Notes under the pieces: model-generated
What the model was told of the DNA's origin: nothing
The model's input: the letters and a program-made list of their open reading frames with translations, nothing else
Databases searched by the model: none
NCBI RefSeq assembly: GCF_030816155.1
Contig: NZ_JAUSXR010000001.1
Location: 806,001-870,000 of the forward strand
DNA: 64,000 nt
Reading direction: 5' to 3'
DNA from: Arthrobacter woluwensis
GTDB lineage: Bacteria; Actinomycetota; Actinomycetes; Actinomycetales; Micrococcaceae
Program-made: the position numbers and the translations under genes
Part shown: positions 36,436-45,900 of the stretch, piece by piece
Layout of the letters: each line of letters begins with the position of its first letter
Position numbering within the stretch: position 1 is the first letter of the stretch

Positions 36436-36525
36436 ATCACCGGCGTGAAAAACTCAGGGGACAGGAACGTCCGGGTGGGGGTGGCCCTCCCGCCGCATTC
36501 TCCTGCATGACTTCGAAGGATTGAC

Positions 36526-39500
36526 GTGAGCCCTGACGGAACGAGCCCCGACGGAATCAGCCCCGGCGCCAGAATCCCCAGCGGGAAGCGCCGGCGCTTC
36601 AGGCTCGGCCGGACCGGCCGTCGCGTGCTGGGGGTCACCTCGGTGACCGTCGTCTCGCTCTCCCTTGCCGCTGCGGCGATCGCGTACCCCGGCTTCAAGA
36701 CCGCGGATGTGGACCTCAACGACGGCGGCGTCTGGGTGACCTCGAACGCCCGCAATGCGGTGGGCCGGCTGAACTACGCCTCCCGTGTGCTGGATGGCGC
36801 CGTCACCCCGGCCAGCAACTCCTTCGACATCCTCCAGTCGCGCCAGAACGTCCTGGTGCAGGACGGCCAAGGATCGGCACTGGGCCAGGTCAACCCCGCC
36901 ACGGTGCGCCTGACCGGGGATCAGAAGCTCGCGGCCTCCTCCACCTCCTCGATCGGCGGGGACGTCATCGCGGTCGCGGACCCGTCCAAGGGCAAGGTCT
37001 GGGCCATGAAGGCGGATGCCCTGAGCGGGTACTCGCCGGATTCGGCGGAGCCTTCGGTGGTGGGCAGCGCCGGAATCCGCGCCGCGGTGAGCTCGGACGG
37101 CCACGTCTCCGTGGTGGACCCCGAGAAGGGCGCCGTCACACAGTTCTCCCTCGACGGGTCCGGCACGGTGACCGATCGCTCCAGCAGGGACTGGTCCGAT
37201 CTCAAGGGAGCGGGCGACATCCAGCTGGCGGTGCTCGGGCAGAAGACCGTGGTCCTCGATCCCGCCAAGGGCAAGCTCTTCCTCCCGGACGGCCGCAGCG
37301 TGACCGTCCAGGACGCCCGGAACGCGCGACTGCAGCAGAGCGGTCCGGACGCCGACCAGGTGGCGGTGGCCACCCCGACGGCGCTGATCGTCCAGCCGCT
37401 CGACGGCGGCAAGGCCACGGTGGTGGACGCCGGCGGAACCGGCGTGGCCGCGGCGCCGGTACAGCAAGGCGGCTGTATTTACAGTGCGTGGAGCGGCAGC
37501 AACCGCTATGTGCGCAAGTGCGCCAACCCGGCCGATGACCAGCAGCGCGACGTCCCGCAGGCGAGCGCGTCGCCGTCGTTCGTGTTCCGCGTCAACCGCG
37601 ATCTGGTGGTCCTCAACGACATCAACGCCGGCAACGTCTGGCTGGTGAACCAGAACATGCTCCTGGTCAACAACTGGGACGACGTGATCCCGCCCAAGAA
37701 CACCTCGCAGGACGCGGACAAGGACTCCGCGGACGAGGTGCAGCAGACCACACTGCCGGACCGGAGCAAACCCAACACCCCGCCGGTCGCGAAACCGGAC
37801 AGTTACGGCGTGCGCGCCGGCCGGACCACCATCCTGAGCGTTCTGGACAACGACTCCGACGCCGACGGCGATGTGCTCAGGGTGCGGGCGGAGAACCAGC
37901 CCTCGATCGGCCGGGTCGAGAGCATTTACGGCGGCACCGGGTTCCAGGTCTCCGTGCCGGCGGACAAACACGGCAGCGCCGAGTTCAAATACATGGCGGA
38001 CGACGGCCGGAACGGCCAGGCGGCGGCCCAGGTGACCCTGGACGTCATCCCGCCGGAGGTCAACCGCAAACCTCAGCTCAAACCGGGACGCATCCCCACC
38101 CTGATACTCCAGCAGGGCAAGCAGCTCGTGCAGAACGTCCTGCCGGACTTCATGGACCCGGACGGGGACGACATGTTCCTCACCGGCGCCACCAGCAGCA
38201 ACGCCGGCGACGTCGTGCGCACCCGCCCGGATGGTCAGCTGACCCTGCAGGACGCGGGCTCCGTCCCCGGCAAGCGCACCCTGACGCTGCGGATCTCCGA
38301 CGGCCGGGACACCGCGGAGATCCGCGTGACGGCCGACGTCCGCCCGCCGAGCGCCCTCGCGCCGCTCGCCAACGCGGACTCGGTCATCGTGCCCGCGGGA
38401 CAGAAGATCACCGTGGCGCCGCTGAAGAACGACGTCGACCCGCTCGGGGGTTCCCTCCGGCTCGCCCGCGTGGCGCCGGACGCTCTGTCGACGGCCGTGA
38501 TCGGCGCCGACCAGCAGACGTTCCAGTTCAGCTCCACTCTGGTCGGCACCCACTACGTCACCTACACCGTGACGAACGGCCCGGCCGCCGCCCAGCAGCT
38601 CGTGCGCGTGGACGTGGTGCCGTCGAACGCGGACGGCCCGCCCATCGCGGTCCGTGACGTCGCCCAGCTGCCCAGCGGTGGCAGCACCCTGGTGGACGTC
38701 CTCGGCAATGACTTCGACCCCGCCGGCGGCGTGCTGGTGGTGCAGTCCGTGACGCTGCCGAACGGGGCGCCCGTCAGCGTCTCGGTCCTGGACCACAGCG
38801 TGGTCCGGGTGACGGATCTGCACGCCCAGGGCACCGTGACGCTCAAATACTCCATCTCCAACGGGAAGGCCTCGGCCACCGGGGAGATCGCCGTGGTCGT
38901 GATCCCTTCGCCGTCCAAGCTGCCGGCTCCGCAGGCCAAAGACGATGAGGCCAACGTCCGCGTGGGTGACGTGGTCACGATCCCGGTCCTGGCCAACGAC
39001 GTGGACCCTAACGGCGGCAAGCTCACGCTCGACCCGAAGCTGGCCGAAGTGCCGGACACCGCCGACGGGCGGATCTTCACCTCCGGGAACACCATCCGGT
39101 TCCTCGCGGGTCCGACGCCCAAGACCGTCTACGCGACCTACAAGGTGCTGAACGAGTCCGGCCAGGCCGACTCGGCCCAGCTCACCATCCGCATCAAGGC
39201 CCGCGACGACGAACGCAACGCACGTCCGGAGCCCAAGAACGTCACGGCACGGGTTCTGGCGGGCATGAAGATCAAGATCGCCATCCCTCTGGACGGCATC
39301 GACCCGGACGGCGACTCGGTGGAACTGGTGGGCGTGGACAAGGCCCCCGCCCTGGGCACCGCCGTCGTGGGGGAGGGCGTCATCGAGTACATCGCCGGTG
39401 CCGCCTCCGCGGGGACGGACACGTTCACGTACCGGGTGCGGGACCGTATCGGAGCGGAGAACACCGGCACCGTGATCGTGGGCGTCGCGCCGGCGGCCAC

Positions 39501-42500
39501 GGTCAACCAGAAACCGCTGGCCGTGGATGACTTCGCCGAGGTCAAGCCGGGCCGCCGGATCGCGGTGGACGCCCTGGCGAACGACTCCGATCCCGACGGG
39601 GATCCGATCGCGCTCGTCAAGGACCGCTTCGAGAGCGAGTCCGGCCTCAACGCCTCCGCCACCGAGAACGGCCGGGTCCTGCTGACCGCGCCGGGCACGG
39701 AAGGCACCCACAACATCCGCTACTCGATCGTCGATGACAAGGGCGCCCAGGCGAGCGCCGTCGTCGTGCTCAAGGTCAATCCGCGGGCGGTGCCCAAGGC
39801 GCCCATCGCCAACGACGATCACGTGACCCTCGCCGAAACCCTCGGCAAGACGGCGGTGGACATCCCCGTGCTGAAGAACGACTCGGACCCCGATGGGGTG
39901 ACCGAGGACCTGAAGATCACGTTCCCGGACGGCAACCCGAACGCCTCCCTGGCGCCGGACGGCAAGGTCCGCGTGAAGCTGGCGGAGAACGCGCAGCTCA
40001 TCCCGTATACCGTCACGGACCTGGACGGGCTCACGGCCACCGCGATCATGCACGTGCCGGGCCAGGGCAAGATGCCGCCGGCGCTGAAGAACGGCCAAGT
40101 GGTCGAGGTGACAGCAGGTCAGAGCGTCGACCTCAAGCTGTCCGACTACGTGGCGGTGCGGTCCGGCCGGACGCCTCGCATCACCGTGGCGGAGAAGGTC
40201 AGGGTCCTGGGCGCCTCGGCGGACAAGGTCGTGGGGTCCGACGGCGCCACCCTCCATTACGCGGCGCTGAAGGACTTCGTCGGTCCCGGTTCGGTGACGT
40301 TCGAGGTGACCGACGGTAACGGCCCGGATGACGCCGACGGCCTCAAGTCCACGCTGACGATCCTCACGAAGGTCAAACCGGATCCCAACGCCAATCATCC
40401 GCCGACCTTCCTGGGAAGCCCCCTGGATGTGCCGGACGGGGAGACCGTCACCTTGGATCTCGGACGCCTGGCGAAGGACGTCGACCAGGGGGACCAGGAG
40501 AAGCTGCGCTTCGCCCTGGAGGGCACGCCCTCGGGCGAGCGCTTCGGCATCGCCCTCGAAGGATCCCAGCTCAAGGTGACCGGAAAGGCCGGAACCGCGG
40601 CCGGCGCCCGCCAGGTGGTGGGTGTCACGGTGACCGATGGTCGGTCCGATCCGGTCCGCGCCGAGATCTCGCTGCAGGCCGTCGCTTCCACGCGCCCGCT
40701 TCCCGTGGCCAATGACGATGTGGTGGACAAGGCCGACGCCGGGAAACCGGTCACGGTCAAGGTCACCGAGAATGACGTCAACCCGTTCCCCGGAAGCCCT
40801 CTGAAGGTGGTCGACGCCGAGGTGGAGACCGGCAGCGCGAGCGGCGCGCCCGTCATCAACGGGGAGTCGCTCACGGTGACCCCGTCGGCCGACTACCGGG
40901 GCGTGCTCGTGGTGCGGTACTCCCTGGAGGACAAGACCCAGGATCCGTCGCGCCGCGCGACGGGCCGCGTGAAGATCACCGTGCGTGCCGCGCCGGACGC
41001 GCCGTCCGCGCCGACCGCCACCGATGTGCGGAACAAGACGGCCGTGCTTCACTGGTCGCCGCCGTCGGACAACGGCGCGCCCATCACGAAGTACACGGTG
41101 CGCTCCAGCAGCGGCTTCACCCAGGACTGCACCACCACCACGTGCACGCTGACGGGTCTCACCAACAACGTGCCGTACCGCTTCACCGTGATCGCCACGA
41201 ATGAGGTGGGTGATTCGAAGCCGTCGGCCGAGTCCAACGAGGTGCGCCCGGATGTGAAGCCGAATCAGCCGGACGCGCCGACGGTCAAGGCCGGCAACCA
41301 GGACATGGCGATCTCCTGGGCCCCTGCCAAGACCGAGGGGTCGCCGGTGGAGAGCTACAACCTGGAGATCTCGCCGCCGCCCGCCAACGGCGTCGGCACC
41401 AAGACCGGCGTCACCGGCCTCAAGTACACCTGGACCGGGCTGACCAACGGCACCGAATACCGGGTCCGTGTGCAGGCCGTGAACAAGGCTCCGACCCCGT
41501 CCGACTGGAGTTCGTACTCGGCGTCCGATCACCCGGCCGCGCCGCCGGCACAGCCGGCGGCGCCCACCACGCGGGTGCTCTCTGCCGTGGGCACCACGAA
41601 CCAGGTCGCCGTGGACTGGGTCGCCCCGGATCCGCACGGCGACCCCGTGAAGAACTACTTCGTGACCCGCCACGGCGGTGGCCAGGCTGATCTGACCAAG
41701 ACGGTGTCCGGGAGCGCGCTCAGCACGGAGTTCCAGGTCTCGAATCAGGAGGCCGACTACACCTTCACCGTGCAGGCGGAGAACAAGGCCGGCAAGAGCC
41801 CCGTCTCGGCCCCCAGCGCTCCGCGCCGGGCCGCGGGTAAGCTCGGTGCGCCCCAGAACGTGCGGGCCACGCCCGCGAACACCGGGGGCAACGGGCACCA
41901 GCTCCAGGTCAGCTTCACTCCGCTGGACCAGGCGGGCCGTAACGGCTCGACCGTCTCCGAGGTGAGCTACCAGTACATCGTGACGTCCGGCTCCTACCGG
42001 GACAGCGGGCCCATCCCCGCCGGCGGCGGGACCATCGGCGGCATTCCGAATGGGGCCTCCGCCGCGGTCACCGTCAGGGCGGACTCGACGGTGGCCCAGA
42101 GCTCGGACGCCAGCGAGGCCGCCTCTGCCAAGCCGTACGGTGCCCCCGGCACGCCGAGCGCGAACGGCCAGGACGGGGGAGACAACGACACCTCCGTGGT
42201 GTTCACCTGGAACTCCCCCTCCTCCGGCACGAACGACGTGGCTCAGACGAAGATCAACATCAACGGCGGTGGCTGGGAAGTGGTCGCCGCCAGCGGGAGG
42301 CGCAGCTACAACACGGGCGCGTACAGCAAGACCGTCAGCATCCAGGTGCAGACCGTCAACTCGATCGGTCAGCCGGGGTCGATCGGGTCGGCGAACGCCA
42401 CGTCAGGGCGTAAGCGTCCGACGCAGTGGACGATGGCGATCGACACCACCACTCACACCCGGAGCTGCAGTTATGTCCTGAACGGCATCGACTGGTCTGA

Positions 42501-42750
42501 TGCGACTCACACCTGTGACGGCGCCGGCGGCTTCGACTCCCCGTGGTTCAAGGCCGGTGAGACCTTCATCGCCAAGTGCTACGTGGACTTCGAATACCGC
42601 TACAAGGCCGACGGCGGCGGAACCGGATCCAAGGGTGTGACCTCGTGGTACCGGGTCGAGCCGGGGTCGTCCCGGAACGTCGGCCGGTACGTCCCGTGGG
42701 GCGACACGAACTTCGGACCTCCCGGGCCCCAGGGCGTCCCGCCCTGCTAG
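36526..42750 (+). CDS. Giant Ig-like/fibronectin type III surface protein 1
   Basis: The 2074-aa protein starts at GTG 36526 with AAGGA upstream. Residues 1-33 are basic and Ser/Pro/Gly-rich; 34-53 are a signal or anchor helix ending AAAAIAYPG. Residues about 60-400 resemble a propeller-like domain (repeated [25 protein letters not shown]). About eleven cadherin/Ig-like repeats follow (419-1485; [17 protein letters not shown] motifs), then four to five fibronectin type III repeats (1489-1900) and a Cys-containing tip ending GPPGPQGVPPC. No LPXTG or C-terminal helix is present. It is the fn3 component of a PFNA-like cluster, probably an extracellular fibre or adhesin. Ligand unknown. Confidence 0.9.
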   Translation: MSPDGTSPDGISPGARIPSGKRRRFRLGRTGRRVLGVTSVTVVSLSLAAAAIAYPGFKTADVDLNDGGVWVTSNARNAVGRLNYASRVLDGAVTPASNSFDILQSRQNVLVQDGQGSALGQVNPATVRLTGDQKLAASSTSSIGGDVIAVADPSKGKVWAMKADALSGYSPDSAEPSVVGSAGIRAAVSSDGHVSVVDPEKGAVTQFSLDGSGTVTDRSSRDWSDLKGAGDIQLAVLGQKTVVLDPAKGKLFLPDGRSVTVQDARNARLQQSGPDADQVAVATPTALIVQPLDGGKATVVDAGGTGVAAAPVQQGGCIYSAWSGSNRYVRKCANPADDQQRDVPQASASPSFVFRVNRDLVVLNDINAGNVWLVNQNMLLVNNWDDVIPPKNTSQDADKDSADEVQQTTLPDRSKPNTPPVAKPDSYGVRAGRTTILSVLDNDSDADGDVLRVRAENQPSIGRVESIYGGTGFQVSVPADKHGSAEFKYMADDGRNGQAAAQVTLDVIPPEVNRKPQLKPGRIPTLILQQGKQLVQNVLPDFMDPDGDDMFLTGATSSNAGDVVRTRPDGQLTLQDAGSVPGKRTLTLRISDGRDTAEIRVTADVRPPSALAPLANADSVIVPAGQKITVAPLKNDVDPLGGSLRLARVAPDALSTAVIGADQQTFQFSSTLVGTHYVTYTVTNGPAAAQQLVRVDVVPSNADGPPIAVRDVAQLPSGGSTLVDVLGNDFDPAGGVLVVQSVTLPNGAPVSVSVLDHSVVRVTDLHAQGTVTLKYSISNGKASATGEIAVVVIPSPSKLPAPQAKDDEANVRVGDVVTIPVLANDVDPNGGKLTLDPKLAEVPDTADGRIFTSGNTIRFLAGPTPKTVYATYKVLNESGQADSAQLTIRIKARDDERNARPEPKNVTARVLAGMKIKIAIPLDGIDPDGDSVELVGVDKAPALGTAVVGEGVIEYIAGAASAGTDTFTYRVRDRIGAENTGTVIVGVAPAATVNQKPLAVDDFAEVKPGRRIAVDALANDSDPDGDPIALVKDRFESESGLNASATENGRVLLTAPGTEGTHNIRYSIVDDKGAQASAVVVLKVNPRAVPKAPIANDDHVTLAETLGKTAVDIPVLKNDSDPDGVTEDLKITFPDGNPNASLAPDGKVRVKLAENAQLIPYTVTDLDGLTATAIMHVPGQGKMPPALKNGQVVEVTAGQSVDLKLSDYVAVRSGRTPRITVAEKVRVLGASADKVVGSDGATLHYAALKDFVGPGSVTFEVTDGNGPDDADGLKSTLTILTKVKPDPNANHPPTFLGSPLDVPDGETVTLDLGRLAKDVDQGDQEKLRFALEGTPSGERFGIALEGSQLKVTGKAGTAAGARQVVGVTVTDGRSDPVRAEISLQAVASTRPLPVANDDVVDKADAGKPVTVKVTENDVNPFPGSPLKVVDAEVETGSASGAPVINGESLTVTPSADYRGVLVVRYSLEDKTQDPSRRATGRVKITVRAAPDAPSAPTATDVRNKTAVLHWSPPSDNGAPITKYTVRSSSGFTQDCTTTTCTLTGLTNNVPYRFTVIATNEVGDSKPSAESNEVRPDVKPNQPDAPTVKAGNQDMAISWAPAKTEGSPVESYNLEISPPPANGVGTKTGVTGLKYTWTGLTNGTEYRVRVQAVNKAPTPSDWSSYSASDHPAAPPAQPAAPTTRVLSAVGTTNQVAVDWVAPDPHGDPVKNYFVTRHGGGQADLTKTVSGSALSTEFQVSNQEADYTFTVQAENKAGKSPVSAPSAPRRAAGKLGAPQNVRATPANTGGNGHQLQVSFTPLDQAGRNGSTVSEVSYQYIVTSGSYRDSGPIPAGGGTIGGIPNGASAAVTVRADSTVAQSSDASEAASAKPYGAPGTPSANGQDGGDNDTSVVFTWNSPSSGTNDVAQTKININGGGWEVVAASGRRSYNTGAYSKTVSIQVQTVNSIGQPGSIGSANATSGRKRPTQWTMAIDTTTHTRSCSYVLNGIDWSDATHTCDGAGGFDSPWFKAGETFIAKCYVDFEYRYKADGGGTGSKGVTSWYRVEPGSSRNVGRYVPWGDTNFGPPGPQGVPPC

Positions 42751-42766
42751 CCGTTCTGCCCTGACC

Positions 42767-42806
42767 AAGCGTCAGCCATGGGGAGCAGTCCCCATGGCTG
42801 ACGCTT
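42767..42806 (+). terminator. Terminator between the two giant genes
   Basis: An 18-bp perfect stem (left arm AAGCGTCAGCCATGGGGA, 42767-42784; right arm 42789-42806) with a GCAG loop starts 16 bp after the giant gene 1 stop. It separates the two giant genes transcriptionally, consistent with a separate promoter motif immediately downstream. Confidence 0.85.
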
Positions 42807-42813
42807 GCGCCGG

Positions 42814-42842
42814 TTATTCACCCGAAGTTACTTTTGAGTCGG
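42814..42842 (+). promoter_or_regulatory. Regulatory motif copy 2 upstream of giant surface gene 2
   Basis: This is the second copy of the motif at 36407-36435, sharing TTATTCA, CGA, GTTACTTTTGAGT and GG at identical spacing. It lies just after the terminator and 102 bp upstream of the giant gene 2 start (91 bp for copy 1). A weak AACACT lies 16 bp past TTGAGT. Confidence 0.55.
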
Positions 42843-42944
42843 CGTGTTCACATGGAACACTCATAGCGGTGTCACAGGCGGCGGGGGCGCGTCACGGGTC
42901 GCCGCCCATCAGCACCGGCAGAGAGTAAGCGGAGGATCAGGATC

Positions 42945-45900
42945 GTGAGCCCAGGCGGCAGAATCCCCAGGATCGGCAGGAAAGGGCGCCGTGTCATCGC
43001 GGTGACCTCCGTGACGGCGGTGTCGCTCTCTCTGGCTGCTGCCGCGATCGCGTACCCCGGCTTCAAGACCGCGGATGTGGACCTCAACGACGGCGGCGTC
43101 TGGGTGACCTCGAACGCCCGCAATGCGGTGGGCCGGCTGAACTATGCCTCCCGCGTGCTTGACGGCGCTGTCACACCTGCGAGCAACAGATTCGACATCC
43201 AGCAGAACGCCGGTCGCATCCTGGTCCAGGACGGCGCCGGGAGCAGCCTGAACACGGTGGACCCCTCAATCGTCCGCCTCGGGCCCGACTACAAGCTGCC
43301 GCCCACCACCTCTGTGTCCCTGGGAGGCCAGACGGTCGCCCTGACCGAGGTATCCAGCGGCAAGGTCTGGGTGACGACCCCGGACGAACTCTCCGGTTTC
43401 AACCCGGAGAACACCCCCGTGACTCTTCAGGGCGCCAATGGGCAGAACACAGTGACCGGCCTGGACGGGACCGTCCACAGTCTCAACCGTTCCAAGGGTG
43501 AGCTGACGGAGCTGCGGCAGGCCACCGAAGGGGGCGGCGTCGATCGTCAGACCCGGACGGTGAACGCGCTCAAGGACACGGGCGACCTTCAGCTCACCAC
43601 GGTGGGGAGCACCGTCGTCGCGTTCGAAGCCACGAGCGGCCGCGTGATCCGTGAAGACGGCTCCAGCATCACCATCCCGGACTCCCGCGACGCGAAACTG
43701 CAGCAGCCCAGCGCCGGGGGAGACGCCGTCATGCTCTCGACCGGCACCGCGCTCTGGAAGGTGCCGCTCTCCGGTGGCGAGGCCACCAAGACCGCGGTGG
43801 ACGGCTCGGGCGATCCGGCGGCGCCGGTCCAGCTGAACGGCTGCACCTACGCGGCGTGGGCGGGCATCAACAAGTACCTGCGCAAATGCGGCAATCCCGC
43901 CGATGACAAGAAGCAGGACATCCCGCAGGCCAGCAAGAGCCCGCAGTACGTGTTCCGCGTCAACCGGGACAACGTGGTCCTCAATGACGTGAACTCGGGC
44001 GTCGTCTGGCTGGTCAACCAGGACATGCTGCTCGTGGACAACTGGGACGAGGTCATCCCGCCCAAGAACCACAACTCGAATCAGGACGACAACTCCTCGG
44101 ACACCACGGCCCGGAACGTCCTCCCGGACCGCACCAAGCCGAACAGGCCGCCCCAGGCCAAGCCGGACACCTTCGGCGTGCGGCCCGGGCAGACGACCAT
44201 CCTCCCGGTGCTGGAGAACGACTCGGACCCCGACGGCGATGTCCTCACCGCCGCCGTCGACGGCAGCGGGCCGAAGACGGGATCCGTCGAGACGATCTAC
44301 GGTGGCACGGCCTTCCAGATCGCGGTGCCCGCGACCGCCACCCCCGGCACCGAGACCTTCCGCTACACCGCCGACGACGGCCGGAGCGGGTCGAACTCCG
44401 CCGACGTGACGCTGCGGGTGGTGGGTCCGAAGGAGAACACGGCGCCGCGGCAGAAACCCGACCGCAGAACCACGCTGGTGGTGGAGAACGGCAAGCAGGT
44501 CAGTCAGAATGTGCTACTGGACTGGATGGACCCGGACGGCGATGAGCTGGTGCTCATGGACGCCAAGGCCGAGAACCCCCAGGACCAGGTGAAGGTGCGC
44601 CGCGACGGCCTGCTCACGTTCCAGGACGCCGGCACGGGTCCGGGCCGCAAGACCGTCACCATCACCGTGTGGGACGGCCGGGAGAGCACGACCGGCCGCG
44701 TCACGGTGGACGTCAGGCCGAACGGCGCGCTGGTGCCCCAGGTCAACGCGGACCACGTGAACGCGGTGGCCGGTCAGCCGACCACCATCTCCCCGCTGAA
44801 GAACGACGTCGATCCCAACGGCGGCAACCTCCGCCTGGCCAGCGTCGACGCCCAGGGCAAGGCTCAGCTGGGCCCTGTCACGGATGCGGGCACCTTCACC
44901 TTCCTGGCGAGGTCGTCCGGCACTTACTACGTCAGCTACGTCGTCAGCAACGGCCCTCAGAGCAATGTGGGACTGATCCGCGTCGACGTGGTGTCCGGCC
45001 GCGAGGAGGGCGCGCCCTCCGCCGTGCACGACGTCGCGCTCCTGCCCACGGGTGGCCAGGCGCTCGTGGCCCCGCTGGACAACGACGACGACCCCGCCGG
45101 GGGAGTCCTGGTGCTGCAGTCGATCACGGTCGACCCCGATTCCGGCGTCTCCGCGACGATCCTCAACCACGAGATCCTGCGGATCACCGACGTCCGGGGC
45201 GCCAACGCCCCGAGCACCATCCGGTACACCATCTCCAACGGCAGCAAATCGGCCACCGGCACCATCTCGGTGATCCCCGTGCCCGCGCCGGCCGTCATTC
45301 AGGCGCCCGAGCCGAAGCCGGACGAGGTCAACGTCCGCGTGAACGATGTGGTGACCATCCCCGTCCTGGCCAATGACACGCACCCGCAGGGCGAGGAGCT
45401 CAGCGTCGATCAGAAGCTGACCGAGATGCCCGAGGCCGCGGACGGCAAGGCCTGGGTCTCCGAGAAGTCGGTGCGCTTCCTGGCCGGCCCCGCCCCGAAG
45501 ACCGTGCGCGTCGTCTACAACGCCGTGGATCCGCAGGGCCAGAAGAGCGCGGCGCCGGTGACCATCCACATCCTGCCCATCGAGGGCCGGGAGAACTCCC
45601 GGCCCCAGGCCAAGAGCGTGACCAGCCGGGTCATCGCGGGCGGCACGGTGCGCATCGCGATCCCCATGGACGCGGTGGACCCCGACGGCGACTCGGTGCA
45701 GCTGGTGGGCGTGGAGAGCGCCCCGAAGAAGGGCACGGTCCAGCTCGGCAGCAACTACATCGACTACACGGCGGCCACTGACGCCTTCGGCACGGACACG
45801 TTCCAGTACCGGATCCAGGACCGGCAGGGCGCCGTCGCGACGGCCCTCGTGACCGTCGGCGTGGCACCGCTGCCCGAAGTCAACCAGAGCCCGTCCGCTG

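Noticed and set aside
36454..41898. A very long minus-strand open frame opposite giant gene 1 (1814 codons)
   Set aside because: It is rich in Arg, Gly, His and Val with no recognisable domain, as expected for the antisense of a high-GC gene with strong third-position bias. The plus-strand frame has clear Ig and Fn3 repeats.
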